A stretch of 64,000 nucleotides of DNA from Sphingomicrobium sp. XHP0239 (GTDB lineage: Bacteria > Pseudomonadota > Alphaproteobacteria > Sphingomonadales > Sphingomonadaceae). The stretch lies in assembly GCF_039555325.1 (NCBI RefSeq), contig NZ_CP154608.1, forward strand, positions 1,984,001 to 2,048,000, read 5' to 3'. Both the position numbers and the translations under genes were made by a program. The notes under the pieces were generated by a model. That model searched no databases. It was not told the DNA's origin and saw only the letters and a program-made list of their open reading frames with translations. Shown here one piece after another: positions 45,158-54,560 of this stretch; position 1 is the first letter of the stretch; each line of letters starts with the position of its first letter.

Positions 45158-47430
45158 AAGCCGAGGCGATAGCCGACGCGCACGCCCGTATCGTTGTCCA
45201 CGCCCTTGATATGGCCGGGCTGGAAGCGGGTGTAGAGGTTCGCGTCCACGCGCCCCGGGCCCAGCGTGCCGCCATAGGCAAGCTCCGCGATCCGTTCGCG
45301 GCCCGAGGGCGAGAGCGCGAAATGCCGCGTGCCGAAGGTCGCGCGACCGGTCAGCGGATCCCATGCGGTCGCCATGTTGAGCGCCAGCCCGCCATCCCCG
45401 ATGCGCAGCGGCTGCGACACCCGCAAGGCGAGCCGGTCCGATGTCTCGAAGAGGCCGCGGAGGGCGATGTCGGCGGCATAGGCACTGGTCGTGAAGGACC
45501 CGCCCTCGAACGTCGTCCAGCCGCGCCGCGCGTCGAGCCCGACCGACCACCCCGCGCCGAGCTCGCTGCGCCAGCGCGCGTCGAGGGACACGGTCGTCGC
45601 CCCGGTACCGCCACCGAGCGCCGATGACAGATGGCCTCCGAGCAATGTCTCGTCCTCGTCAAGTCGGCCGAGGGTCAGCGCGCCCCTGCCCCAGTCACCG
45701 AGCGACCCGTCGAGACCGGCGGCGAGAAGCGAATAGCCCGCGCGCTCTTCGCCCGGAGCACGGGAGGGTTCGACCACTGCACCCCGTTCTGCGGACAAGG
45801 TAAGGCCGACCCCGCCGAGATCGCGGCGAACGGCGATGCTGGTGTCGCGCAGCGCCGTGAAGCCGAGATCGGTATCGCGCGCAGCAAGGAAGTCTTCGCC
45901 CGCCGTTGCCGAGAGCTGGTCGCGCATGGCCTGCGCCCCTTCGGAAAACCCCAGTGCCAGCGCCGTCCGGTCGTCGACCTTTGCCACGATGCGTGCGGCC
46001 AGCAGGCGTGCGTCGCGGGCATGGTTCGTATCGAGGGGGGCAAGCAATGCAGTATCTCGCGGACCATCGCGGCCCACCGTCATCGCCAGCCGGAGAGGTC
46101 CGGCGCCTATTCCAGTGGCTCGAACGTCGCTGCCCGCTGTCGCGAAACGGCGCTGCATCGGGCCGGCGTGTCCCTGCATGTCCAGCGTCCGCGAAAGATC
46201 GAGCTCGTAGGCGCGTTCGTAGGAATCGGTGAACAGCGCGGTCGTGCCGGCGCCGCCGCCCGCATCGCCCGCCGCCACCGGAAGCGTTCCGTTCGAGGTC
46301 AGCGAGATGGCGACGTCGCTACCCGCCAGAACGGTCGCGCCGCTTGGGGCGAAGGCGCGACCGAGATTGAGGCGGCCACGACCCGAAATGGCGTCGATGC
46401 CCGCCGCTTCGATGTCGTCCGCGCTGTCCAGAAGGATGGCGACGATCTGCGCGCCCGTCAGGTTGGGGAAGGCATCGGCGAGCAGCGCCGCCGCGCCGGA
46501 AATGACGGGAGCGGAGAAACTGGTGCCCGACCAGGAAAAGACCCGGCCCGTATGATCGGGTGCGAGCAGGCCCGAGCCTGGCGCGGCGAGATAGACGTCG
46601 CGCGCATCGCCCGCGCGGTTCGAGAAACCGGCGATCGTGCCGCTGCGGTTGGTCGCGCCCGCGATGATGACGAGGCCGGGTGCGGCGGCGGCGAGCGTGG
46701 AAGCGAAGCCGCTCGGAAGTGCCGCGCCTTCGTTGCCCGCCGAAACGATCGTGACGATGCCCGCCGCGGCGGCGCGGCGGACCGCGTCGATCACGCTGCG
46801 TCCGGCCCCTTCCCCGCCGAGCGACAGGTTGATGACCCGAACGCCGGCCTGGGTCGCGCGGTCGATCCCGCGCGCGATCTCGCGGTCGGAGAACAGGCAG
46901 CCTTCGTCGGTCGCGCAGGTGCCGACATCGTCCGCGCGCACCGCGACGACGGTCGCGTCGAAGGCCACGCCCAAGGTGTCGCGATCGTCGCGCGCCGCCG
47001 CGGCCACTGCCGCGACCGCGGTCCCGTGTCCGCCCTCGTCGCTGATACCGCGGTTGCCGGCGACGTCGCCGCTGGCAGAAGAAATACGGCCCGCGAAGGC
47101 CGAAAGCGTCGGATTGATACCCGTGTCGACGATCCCGATCGCGATCCCGGCACCGGTCGCGCCCGCCTGATAGGCGCGGATCGCGTCGACGCCCGCCGCG
47201 CCGCCCGAATTGCGATATTCAGCGGTGTCGTAGTCGACCCGCTGGGTCACGGGGGTCGGAGTGGGTGTGGGGGTCGGGGCCGGTGTCGGGGTGGGCGTAG
47301 GCGTTCCGCCGATCGGCGGCGCGGGCGGCGGCGCGGGACGCGCGATGGTGCCGGGCCCGCCCCCGCATGCTGCCAGAAGCAACGCCAGCGCGCCGACCGA
47401 AACTCCCCGATGCCACATTGCCGCTCTCAC
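45154..47430 (-). CDS. Subtilisin-like autotransporter serine protease, lipoprotein type
   Basis: 758 residues. A lipobox (LLLAAC, Cys22) is followed by a Pro/Thr-rich linker (PTPTPTP repeats, residues about 43-60), an S8 domain with Asp102 (VDTGIN), His135 (GHGTAVA) and Ser304 (GTSFSAP), then an autotransporter beta-barrel of about 300 residues ending in Phe (YRLGF). Secreted by type V pathway and expected to stay on the outer surface or be released. The start GTG 47430 has GGAGGAG 9 bases upstream; ATG 47418 is an alternative. Confidence 0.9.
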   Translation of the reverse strand: MRAAMWHRGVSVGALALLLAACGGGPGTIARPAPPPAPPIGGTPTPTPTPAPTPTPTPTPVTQRVDYDTAEYRNSGGAAGVDAIRAYQAGATGAGIAIGIVDTGINPTLSAFAGRISSASGDVAGNRGISDEGGHGTAVAAVAAAARDDRDTLGVAFDATVVAVRADDVGTCATDEGCLFSDREIARGIDRATQAGVRVINLSLGGEGAGRSVIDAVRRAAAAGIVTIVSAGNEGAALPSGFASTLAAAAPGLVIIAGATNRSGTIAGFSNRAGDARDVYLAAPGSGLLAPDHTGRVFSWSGTSFSAPVISGAAALLADAFPNLTGAQIVAILLDSADDIEAAGIDAISGRGRLNLGRAFAPSGATVLAGSDVAISLTSNGTLPVAAGDAGGGAGTTALFTDSYERAYELDLSRTLDMQGHAGPMQRRFATAGSDVRATGIGAGPLRLAMTVGRDGPRDTALLAPLDTNHARDARLLAARIVAKVDDRTALALGFSEGAQAMRDQLSATAGEDFLAARDTDLGFTALRDTSIAVRRDLGGVGLTLSAERGAVVEPSRAPGEERAGYSLLAAGLDGSLGDWGRGALTLGRLDEDETLLGGHLSSALGGGTGATTVSLDARWRSELGAGWSVGLDARRGWTTFEGGSFTTSAYAADIALRGLFETSDRLALRVSQPLRIGDGGLALNMATAWDPLTGRATFGTRHFALSPSGRERIAELAYGGTLGPGRVDANLYTRFQPGHIKGVDNDTGVRVGYRLGF

Positions 47431-47546
47431 CGAACGCTGCTCCTCCGAACTGACGCATCCCCGATAAGTACAGGGAATTCCGTGACTTATGCCAACGCCA
47501 ACCTTGCGCTTTGCTGAAGCGCCGGTCCTCGTCTAAGCCCCGTCGG

Positions 47547-48221
47547 GTGATCGACCCCGCCTTCGCCTCCGTCCGCAACTGGATCTTCGACCTCGACAAT
47601 ACGCTCTACCCCGCGTCGTCGGGACTGTTCGCGCATGTCGATCGGCGGATGACCGGCTATATCGAACGGCTGCTCGACGTCGGGCGGGCCGAGGCGCGGC
47701 GGGTACAGAAGGACTATTTCCATCGCCACGGCACCACGCTCGCGGGACTGATCGCCGATCACGGCGTGGATCCGCATCATTTCCTCGAGGACGTCCACGA
47801 CATTCCGCTGGACGCGTTGACCCCCGATCCGCGCATCGCGGACGGGATCGCGCGGCTGCCGGGGCGCGCGTTCGTCTATACCAACGGGGATGCGCCCTAT
47901 GCGGGCCGCGTGCTCGAACGGCTGGGGCTCGGCAGCCACTTCGTGCACGTCCACGACATCCATGCGTGCGATTATCGCCCCAAGCCCGAACGGCACGGCT
48001 ACGATTGCCTGGTCGAACAGTTCGACCTCGACCCCGCGGCGACGCTGATGGTCGAGGACATGTCGAAGAATCTGAAGCCCGCGAAGGAACTGGGCTTCAC
48101 CACCGTCTGGGTCGACAACGGCTCCGAACAGGCGGTAGACGCGCCCGAAACGGCGCATGTCGATCACCGGATCACCGATGTCGGCGAATGGCTGGACACC
48201 CTGTTCGAGGAGCAAGCATGA
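47547..48221 (+). CDS. HAD-family pyrimidine 5'-nucleotidase-like phosphatase
   Basis: 224 residues. HAD motif [10 protein letters not shown] with nucleophile Asp, motif II VYTNGD, motif III Lys near [10 protein letters not shown] and motif [13 protein letters not shown]. This matches the SDT1/pyrimidine 5'-nucleotidase group. GTG 47547 was chosen because family members start just before the FAxVxxWIFDLDN segment. It overlaps dapD by 4 bases. Confidence 0.88.
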   Translation: MIDPAFASVRNWIFDLDNTLYPASSGLFAHVDRRMTGYIERLLDVGRAEARRVQKDYFHRHGTTLAGLIADHGVDPHHFLEDVHDIPLDALTPDPRIADGIARLPGRAFVYTNGDAPYAGRVLERLGLGSHFVHVHDIHACDYRPKPERHGYDCLVEQFDLDPAATLMVEDMSKNLKPAKELGFTTVWVDNGSEQAVDAPETAHVDHRITDVGEWLDTLFEEQA

Positions 48222-49039
48222 GCGATCTGGAGACCATCATCGATACCGGCTGGGACCGGCGCGACAGCATCTCGGCGGACGACAACGAAACGGCCGAGGC
48301 GGTGCGCGAGGCGATCCACCTGCTCGACAGCGGGGAAGAGCGCGTGGCCGAGCCGACGGGCGAGGGTGGCTGGAAGGTCAACCAGTGGCTCAAGAAAGCG
48401 GTGCTGCTGTCCTTCCGCCTCAATCCGATGACGGCGATCCCCGGCGGTCCCGGCGGCGCGCCGTGGTGGGACAAGGTCGACAGCAAGTTCCTCGGCTGGG
48501 GCGAGGATCAGTTCAAGAGCGCCGGTTTCCGCGCGGTGCCGGGCGCGATCGTGCGTCGGGGTGCCCATGTCGCGAAGGGCGCGGTGCTGATGCCCAGTTT
48601 CGTCAACATTGGCGCCCATGTCGGCGAGGGCGCGATGATCGACACCTGGGCGACGGTCGGCAGCTGCGCACAGATCGGTCGGAACGTCCATCTGTCGGGG
48701 GGCGCGGGGATCGGCGGCGTCCTCGAGCCGCTGCAGGCCGAACCGGTCATCATCGAGGACGATTGCTTCATCGGCGCGCGCAGCGAGGTTGCCGAGGGCG
48801 TGATCGTGGAGAAAGGCGCCGTGCTGTCGATGGGGGTCTTCATCAGCGCCTCGACCAAGATCGTCGACCGCCACTCGGGCAAGGTGCACATGGGGCGCGT
48901 GCCGGCCTATTCGGTCGTTGTGCCGGGAACGCTTCCGGGGCGCGAGGGGCAGCCGAACCTTGCGTGCGCGGTCATCGTGAAGACGGTCGACGAGCGTACG
49001 CGGTCGAAGACGAGCATCAACGACCTGCTGCGCGACTAG
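48218..49039 (+). CDS. dapD: Tetrahydrodipicolinate N-succinyltransferase
   Basis: 273 residues. An N-terminal helical domain precedes a left-handed beta-helix built from hexapeptide repeats ([38 protein letters not shown]), with the loop containing the catalytic Asp and Glu region. It makes N-succinyl-2-amino-6-oxopimelate in lysine and meso-diaminopimelate synthesis. Coupled to the HAD gene. Confidence 0.97.
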   Translation: MSDLETIIDTGWDRRDSISADDNETAEAVREAIHLLDSGEERVAEPTGEGGWKVNQWLKKAVLLSFRLNPMTAIPGGPGGAPWWDKVDSKFLGWGEDQFKSAGFRAVPGAIVRRGAHVAKGAVLMPSFVNIGAHVGEGAMIDTWATVGSCAQIGRNVHLSGGAGIGGVLEPLQAEPVIIEDDCFIGARSEVAEGVIVEKGAVLSMGVFISASTKIVDRHSGKVHMGRVPAYSVVVPGTLPGREGQPNLACAVIVKTVDERTRSKTSINDLLRD

Positions 49040-49040
49040 C

Positions 49041-49589
49041 TCAGAAGGCTTCGCCGACCAGCGCGACGGCTTCGGCGTCGGACCAGTCGCGGTCGCCGAC
49101 GTAGCGCCACACCTCGCTGCCCTGCGCGTCGTAGAGGACGGTGGTGGGCATGATCCGGACCGAGAGCGCGTCGGTCATCGCCATTTCGGCGTCCTGCCAG
49201 CCCTCGACGGCCTCCAGCCCCTGATCGTCGAGAAAGGCGCGGACCGAGGTGGCCGGTCCCATGTCCTGGCTCAAGGTCAGGACGCGCGGGATGCCCGCCG
49301 ATTCCATCGTCGACAGTTCGACGAGGGTGGGCAGTTCCTTGACGCACGGCGCGCACCAGCTGGCCCAGAGGTTGACGAGCAGCGGTTCGCCGTCGGCATA
49401 GTCGGCCAGCCGAACGACCTCGCCATCGTCCGATGTCATCGTGATGTCGGGGAGGGTCGCGCCCGCGTGACTGCGGTCGATGCCGCCGGCTTCGGCGACG
49501 ACGGGAGTATCGGCGGCCGGGGCCTGGGCACTGTTGTCGCAGGCGGCGAGCAGCAGCGCGGCGATGATCGTGACGCTTTTCGGTATCAT
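49041..49589 (-). CDS. TlpA-like thioredoxin-fold lipoprotein
   Basis: 182 residues with lipobox LLLAAC at Cys17. The redox motif WCAPC lies in LWASWCAPCVKELP and the cis-Pro segment RIMPTTVLYD follows. It probably reduces or oxidises periplasmic thiols, as TlpA/ResA do in cytochrome c maturation. Convergent with dapD, with a gap of 1 base. Confidence 0.92.
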   Translation of the reverse strand: MIPKSVTIIAALLLAACDNSAQAPAADTPVVAEAGGIDRSHAGATLPDITMTSDDGEVVRLADYADGEPLLVNLWASWCAPCVKELPTLVELSTMESAGIPRVLTLSQDMGPATSVRAFLDDQGLEAVEGWQDAEMAMTDALSVRIMPTTVLYDAQGSEVWRYVGDRDWSDAEAVALVGEAF

Positions 49590-49642
49590 GGATCAGGCCC
49601 TAAGCGGTTGGCAGCGGCCCGGCAATGCGGCATTGCGGAGGC

Positions 49643-49984
49643 ATGCGGCGCTTCGCTTTCCTGCTTCCGGTCCTCGCGCTCGCGGCCTGCGGCGATGCCG
49701 GACCGTTGAAGCCAGCGGTGGGCGCCGACCTTCCGCCGCGCCCGGTGCTGGCGCGCACAACGCCCGACGCCGACGACCTTCTCATCCCCCCGCCCTATGC
49801 CCGGCCCGAACGGATCGACGAGATCGTCACCCGATCGACCCCGCGCCAGCCCGATCCCTTCGACCTTGCCCCGCCCGAAGGCGGCGCGGCACCCCAGCCC
49901 GATCCGACCGACGTGGAATCCGAGGATGTCGACGTGTCCGACATTCCCGGTCCCGACGTCGAACTGGACGACGACGAGGAATAG
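49643..49984 (+). CDS. LptM-like lipoprotein (lysA-associated type)
   Basis: 113 residues. The signal peptide MRRFAFLLPVLALAAC ends in a lipobox followed by CGDAGPLKPAVGADLPPRP, resembling the LptM (YifL) motif CGxxGPL. The rest is disordered and acidic (DDEE end). In many sphingomonads this gene precedes lysA; here galU follows by 3 bases instead. ATG 49643 is preferred over 49625 because it starts the signal peptide. LptM helps mature the LPS transport protein LptD in E. coli; that role here is inference. Confidence 0.68.
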   Translation: MRRFAFLLPVLALAACGDAGPLKPAVGADLPPRPVLARTTPDADDLLIPPPYARPERIDEIVTRSTPRQPDPFDLAPPEGGAAPQPDPTDVESEDVDVSDIPGPDVELDDDEE

Positions 49985-49987
49985 ACC

Positions 49988-50845
49988 ATGAAGCCCGTCC
50001 GCACTGCCATCTTCCCCGTTGCCGGATTGGGCACGCGATTGTTGCCCGCGACCAAGACGATGCCCAAGGAAATGCTGACGATCGTCGATCGGCCGCTCAT
50101 CCAATATGCCGTCGACGAAGCGCGCGAGGCGGGGATCGACCGGCTGGTGTTCGTCACCGGACGCGGCAAGTCGAGCCTCGTCGACTATTTCGACATGGCC
50201 TACGAGCTGGAACGCACGCTCGACGACAAGGGCAAGGACAAGGGCATGCTCGACAGCAGCCGCGCGGGATTCGGCGAACTGGTGACAGTGCGCCAGCAGG
50301 AACCGCTTGGCCTCGGCCACGCGATCTGGTGCGCACGGCACATCACCAAGGACGAACCGTTCGCGGTGCTGCTTCCCGACGATCTGATGGTGGGGCAGCC
50401 CGGCGCGCTGCGGCAGATGATGGACGCCTATGACGAACTGGGCGGCAACATCGTTTGTGCGCAGGATGTCCCCCGCGAAAAGACGTCGAGCTACGGCATC
50501 GTCGATCCGGGCGAGACTCGCGGAAAGGCGACCGAGGTGAAGGGCATGATCGAGAAGCCCGCGCCCGAGGATGCACCGTCGACGCTGGGCATCGTGGGTC
50601 GCTACATCCTGCAGCCCGAAGTGATGGACAAACTGGGCGCTCACGAAAAGGGCGCGGGCGGCGAGATCCAGCTGACCGATGCGATGGCCAAGCTGATCGG
50701 CGAACAGCCCTTCCACGCGCTCGCCGTCGACGCGGTCCGCCACGATTGCGGCAACAAGCAGGGATTCGCGCTGGCGAACCTCGCGCTCGGCATGGCGGAC
50801 GCGGAAGTCGCGCCGGTGCTGAAGGACTGGTTGGCGAGCCGCTAG
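49988..50845 (+). CDS. galU: UTP-glucose-1-phosphate uridylyltransferase
   Basis: 285 residues. Nucleotide-binding FPVAGLGTRLLPATK, then KEMLTIVDRPLIQY, the GLGHAI segment, DLMVG and the IEKP turn. Makes UDP-glucose for polysaccharide and LPS synthesis. It follows the lipoprotein gene by 3 bases and is convergent with the HNH gene, overlapping by 4. Confidence 0.96.
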   Translation: MKPVRTAIFPVAGLGTRLLPATKTMPKEMLTIVDRPLIQYAVDEAREAGIDRLVFVTGRGKSSLVDYFDMAYELERTLDDKGKDKGMLDSSRAGFGELVTVRQQEPLGLGHAIWCARHITKDEPFAVLLPDDLMVGQPGALRQMMDAYDELGGNIVCAQDVPREKTSSYGIVDPGETRGKATEVKGMIEKPAPEDAPSTLGIVGRYILQPEVMDKLGAHEKGAGGEIQLTDAMAKLIGEQPFHALAVDAVRHDCGNKQGFALANLALGMADAEVAPVLKDWLASR

Positions 50846-51417
50846 GCCTCGAGCTCGACGTCCCAGTAGAGATAGTCGTGCCAGCTGTCGTGGAGATGGT
50901 TGGGCGGGAAAGCGCGGCCGTGTTCCTGCAATTGCCAACTGGTCGGGCGAATCGGATCGCCGCCGTGGATCGGCATCTGCGCCTGCTTGGGCGTGCGCCC
51001 GCCCTTCTTGAGGTTGCACGGTGCGCAGGCGGTGGCGACGTTTTCCCAGCTGGTGATGCCGCCCAGTCGCCGCGGGACGACATGATCGAAGGTCAGTTCC
51101 TTGCTCGCGCCGCAATAGACGCAGGCGAACTTGTCGCGAAGGAACAGGTTGAACCGGGTGAAGGCGGGATATTCGTTCGGTTTGACGTACTGGCGCAGCG
51201 CAATGACGCTCGGCAGCTTGATGTCGCAGCTGGGGGAATGCACCGTCCGGTCGTAATGATCGACCACGTCGACGCGTTCGAGAAACATCGCCTTGACCGC
51301 TGTCTGCCACGGCCACAGGCTCAGCGGATAATAGGAAAGAGGCGTATAATCCGCATTCAATACCAGCGCCGGACAACTGTCGGGATGGCGCAACACTTCC
51401 GGATGATGATCGACCAC
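50842..51417 (-). CDS. HNH endonuclease domain protein
   Basis: 191 residues. The HNH core with zinc-binding pairs: CVYCG, DHVVPRRLGG, SWENVATACAPCNLKKGG. The N-terminus VLNADYTPLSYYPLSLWPWQ is typical of chromosomal HNH proteins conserved in proteobacteria with unproven function. GTG start with GAGGAG 8 bases upstream. Not obviously part of a defence system; the neighbours are housekeeping. Confidence 0.9.
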   Translation of the reverse strand: MVDHHPEVLRHPDSCPALVLNADYTPLSYYPLSLWPWQTAVKAMFLERVDVVDHYDRTVHSPSCDIKLPSVIALRQYVKPNEYPAFTRFNLFLRDKFACVYCGASKELTFDHVVPRRLGGITSWENVATACAPCNLKKGGRTPKQAQMPIHGGDPIRPTSWQLQEHGRAFPPNHLHDSWHDYLYWDVELEA

Positions 51418-51527
51418 AAGGATCTCCTCGGTTCAGTCCTCCGAGGGCCTGACACCGCCTCCCGTGGCGTATCGCACTCACCAATGCGGGAGACCGGCGG
51501 CGCAAGACCCGTCTTTCCGTCCATGCG

Positions 51528-51549
51528 TCGTCCGATGCCATTCGGACGA
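51528..51549. promoter_or_regulatory. Perfect 8-bp inverted repeat TCGTCCGA-N6-TCGGACGA
   Basis: Arms at 51528-51535 and 51542-51549 around TGCCAT, in the 197-bp gap between the divergent HNH and gluQ genes. Possibly an operator or the hairpin of a leader. The rest of the gap contains nothing I can assign. Confidence 0.4.
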
Positions 51550-51614
51550 GGCAGGATGATGACACCAGAATCTCGGGAATCTGACAAGAGTCACTTTTGC
51601 CACAGGGGGATCCT

Positions 51615-52469
51615 GTGATCGTCACGCGGTTCGCGCCGTCGCCGACGGGACTGCTGCACCTCGGCCACGCCTATAGTCTCGCGCGGGGCGCGGCGGCGGC
51701 GAAGGCGGCGGACGGGCAATTGCGGCTGCGGATCGACGATCTCGACCCCGGCCGGTCGCGCCCCGAGTTCGTCGAGGCGATCCACGAAGACCTCGCATGG
51801 CTGGGCGCAACGTTCGAGGGCGACGTCATGACGGCATCGCAGCGGGGCGAAGCACATCGGACGGCGCTCGACAAGCTGCGGCGAGCCGGGCTGCTCTATC
51901 CCTGTTTCTGCACGCGCAAGGACATCGAGGAAGCGCAAGCGGCGCCGCACGGCGATCCTGGGGCGCACTATCCCGGTACCTGCCGAGATCTCCCCGACGA
52001 TCCCGAACGCCGCGAGGCCGAGCCGCACAGCTGGCGGCTCGATGCGGAGAAGGCGCTCGAGCGGATCGGCACGCTGCCGGCATGGGACGACGTCGCGCTG
52101 GGTCTGCAGTTCGCCGACTATGAAGCGATCGGCGACGCGATACTGGCCCGCAAGGACGCGCCCGCCGCCTATCACCTCGCCTGTGTGCTCGACGATGCGG
52201 CGCAGGGCGTGACGCTCGTGACGCGCAGCGCCGATCTCGCGCAATCGACGCCGATCCAGCGGGTCCTGCAGTTGCTGCTGGGGCTGCCCGAACCCATCTA
52301 TCTGCATCACCAGCTGGTCGTCGACGGGGAGGGAAAGCGGCTCGCCAAGCGCGACCGGGCACCCACGCTGGCGGCGATGCGCGCGGAGGGGGTCGACGGC
52401 GCCGCCTTGTTCGCGGACCTCATGGCCAAAAGACTGCCCTTGGGATTTCGTCTGACCGATCCTACATAG
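51615..52469 (+). CDS. gluQ: Glutamyl-Q tRNA(Asp) synthetase
   Basis: 284 residues, a truncated glutamyl-tRNA synthetase lacking the anticodon-binding domain. HIGH-type motif HLGH near residues 15-18, a zinc site CFC...YPGTC and a KMSKS-like KRLAKRD. It attaches glutamate to queuosine in tRNA-Asp. GTG 51615 was chosen over the longer TTG frame because AGGGGGA sits 4 bases upstream and the N-terminus matches the family. Confidence 0.93.
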   Translation: MIVTRFAPSPTGLLHLGHAYSLARGAAAAKAADGQLRLRIDDLDPGRSRPEFVEAIHEDLAWLGATFEGDVMTASQRGEAHRTALDKLRRAGLLYPCFCTRKDIEEAQAAPHGDPGAHYPGTCRDLPDDPERREAEPHSWRLDAEKALERIGTLPAWDDVALGLQFADYEAIGDAILARKDAPAAYHLACVLDDAAQGVTLVTRSADLAQSTPIQRVLQLLLGLPEPIYLHHQLVVDGEGKRLAKRDRAPTLAAMRAEGVDGAALFADLMAKRLPLGFRLTDPT

Positions 52470-52474
52470 AAGAC

Positions 52475-52669
52475 ATGACGACGATCCTTATCCTTCTTCT
52501 TGTCGGGCTGATGGCCGCGACCGCCTATGTTCTCGTTCGCGGGGTCATGGCGATGGCATCCGGCAAGGACATGAACGGCGCCAAGCAGCAGAACTACATG
52601 CAGAAGCGCGTGCTGTATCAGGGGTTCGCGATCATCGTGATCGCCATCATTCTCGCGGTCTCGCGCTAG
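52475..52669 (+). CDS. HIG1-like twin-transmembrane protein
   Basis: 64 residues, two transmembrane helices (TILILLLVGLMAATAYVLVRG and GFAIIVIAIILAV) joined by a polar loop with KQQNYMQKRVLYQG, the arrangement of HIG1-domain and twin-TM proteins of alphaproteobacteria. Members in mitochondria act on respiratory complexes; the bacterial role is not established. It lies 5 bases after gluQ and 24 before the adenosyltransferase. Confidence 0.82.
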   Translation: MTTILILLLVGLMAATAYVLVRGVMAMASGKDMNGAKQQNYMQKRVLYQGFAIIVIAIILAVSR

Positions 52670-52693
52670 CGGGCGCGCTCGCGGGGGGCATCG

Positions 52694-53257
52694 ATGGTCA
52701 AACTCAACAAGATCTACACCCGCACCGGCGACGACGGCACCTCGGGGCTGGTCGACGGCAGCCGGGTCGCCAAGGACGGGCTGCGGATGCAGGCGATCGG
52801 CGATGTCGATGAAGCCAACAGCGTGCTGGGCGTCGCGATCAGCGCGATGACGAAGGGCGGTGAAGGCGATCCCGCCGCGCTCCGCCGGATCCAGAACGAA
52901 CTGTTCGACCTTGGCGCCGACCTCGCCACCCCCGACGGCATCGACGGCGCCTTGCGGATCGAAGCCGCCCAGGTGGAACGGCTGGAAACCGAAATCGACA
53001 CGATGAAAGCCGACCTGCCCACGCTCGACAGCTTCGTGCTGCCGGGCGGATCGCCCGCCACCGCACAGCTCTATCTCGCGCGCGCGGTCGTTCGCCGCGC
53101 CGAGCGCAAGGCCGTGGCCCTCGCCGCCGAGGAGACCGTGAACGATCAGGCGCTGGCCTATCTGAACCGCCTTTCGGACCATCTTTTCGTTGCCGCGCGT
53201 TCGGTAGCGGTGCGGGGGTCGGGCGAGATCAAGTGGAAGCCCGGCAGTACCCGCTAA
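52694..53257 (+). CDS. Cob(I)alamin adenosyltransferase, PduO type
   Basis: 187 residues. The signature KIYTRTGDDGTSGL at the N-terminus binds ATP; QAIGDVDEANSVLG and a C-terminal helical bundle (SFVLPGGSPATAQLYLARAVVRRAER) complete the fold. It attaches the adenosyl group to cobalamin. No cobalamin synthesis or B12-dependent enzyme lies in the window. Confidence 0.95.
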   Translation: MVKLNKIYTRTGDDGTSGLVDGSRVAKDGLRMQAIGDVDEANSVLGVAISAMTKGGEGDPAALRRIQNELFDLGADLATPDGIDGALRIEAAQVERLETEIDTMKADLPTLDSFVLPGGSPATAQLYLARAVVRRAERKAVALAAEETVNDQALAYLNRLSDHLFVAARSVAVRGSGEIKWKPGSTR

Positions 53258-53318
53258 CCATTATCGTGCGTTACATCGTGGCGCACGGTGTCGCGATACT
53301 GTAGTACGAGGAAACGTT

Positions 53319-54560
53319 GTGGCCCGATCGGACGAGCAACCGAAGCCGGATCTCGGCAAACGCTATGCGGCCACCCGCAGCCTGACGCTCGACCTGGCGA
53401 AGCCGCTGTCGGACGCCGACGCGAGCCTTCAGCCGCACGAGGACGCCAGTCCGTCGAAATGGCATCTGGCGCACACGACCTGGTTCTTCGAGACCTTCAT
53501 CCTGCGCGATCATGTGAAGGGCTATTCGATCTACGACGAGAAGTGGCCGTTCCTTTTCAACAGCTATTACGAGGGCGAGGGCGAGCGCCATTGTCGCGCG
53601 CGTCGCGGTCTCATCAGCCGACCGCACATCGACGAGTTGCGCGCCTACCGGAAGCATGTCGATACCGTCCTCATGGATGCGCTGCCGACGCTGTCTGACG
53701 AGGTGAAGAGCCTCGTCAATCTCGGCATCCATCACGAACAGCAGCATCAGGAGCTGTTCCTTACCGACATTCTGGCAACGCTCGAGGCCAATCCGCTCGA
53801 TCCTGCCTACATGCGGGGGCCGCCGGTCGCGAGCGGTTCGGCGGGTCCGATGGGCTGGACGAGCCATGCGGGCGGCCGGGTCTCGATCGGTGCCGACGGG
53901 TCGGGGTTCAGCTTCGATTGCGAACGGCCTCGGCACGACGTGCTGCTCAACCCCTATGCGATCGCCGACCGGCTGGTCACGCAGGGCGAGTGGGCCGAGT
54001 TCATGCAGGACGGCGGCTATTCGACGCCCTCGCTCTGGCTCGCCGACGGGTGGAGCTGGGTGTGCGAGAACAAGGTCGAAAGCCCGCTCTACTGGCGCAA
54101 CCTCGATGGCAAATGGTCGCGCTTCACGCTCGCCGGTCGCCGCCCGATCGAAGCCAGCCGCCCCGTCACCCACGTCAATTACTTCGAGGCCGACGCCTTT
54201 GCCCGCTGGGTCGGGCACCGTCTGCCTACCGAGGCGGAGTGGGAACATGCGTATCGCGATGCCGATCCGGCGCGGGGCAACCAGCTCGACGTTGCGCGGG
54301 CGGTGATGCCCGAAGGGACACAGGACGCGTTCGGCGATGCGTGGAACTGGACCCAGTCGGCCTATCTGCCCTATCCCGGCTTCGAACCCGAGGCGGGTAC
54401 GGTGGGCGAATATAACGGCAAGTTCATGTGCGGGCAGTTCGTGCTGAAAGGCGCGTCCTGTGCGACGCCGCGCGGTCACAGCCGCGCCACCTACCGCAAT
54501 TTCTTCTACCCGGCCCAGCGCTGGCAGTTCACCGGAGTGCGACTTGCAAGAAACGATTGA
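53319..54560 (+). CDS. egtB: Ergothioneine biosynthesis protein EgtB
   Basis: 413 residues. N-terminal DinB-like domain with likely iron ligands in WHLAH (His49 or 52) and HHEQQHQE (His139, His143), followed by an FGE-sulfatase domain (LPTEAEWEHAYRDAD, GASCATPRGHSRATYRNFFYP, WQFTGVRLAR). It joins the sulfur donor and hercynine in ergothioneine synthesis, using oxygen. GTG start; followed by egtD with a 17-base overlap. Confidence 0.95.
   Translation: MARSDEQPKPDLGKRYAATRSLTLDLAKPLSDADASLQPHEDASPSKWHLAHTTWFFETFILRDHVKGYSIYDEKWPFLFNSYYEGEGERHCRARRGLISRPHIDELRAYRKHVDTVLMDALPTLSDEVKSLVNLGIHHEQQHQELFLTDILATLEANPLDPAYMRGPPVASGSAGPMGWTSHAGGRVSIGADGSGFSFDCERPRHDVLLNPYAIADRLVTQGEWAEFMQDGGYSTPSLWLADGWSWVCENKVESPLYWRNLDGKWSRFTLAGRRPIEASRPVTHVNYFEADAFARWVGHRLPTEAEWEHAYRDADPARGNQLDVARAVMPEGTQDAFGDAWNWTQSAYLPYPGFEPEAGTVGEYNGKFMCGQFVLKGASCATPRGHSRATYRNFFYPAQRWQFTGVRLARND

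Noticed and set aside
47240..47320. Short GGGGTCGG/GTGGGTG-type repeats in the protease gene, considered as a repeat array.
   Set aside because: They encode the PTPTP linker of the protease and show no spacers, so they are coding, not CRISPR or a mobile element.
50842..51417. HNH endonuclease considered as a defence or homing element.
   Set aside because: The gene is surrounded by housekeeping genes, has no partner methylase and has the N-terminus of a widespread chromosomal family.
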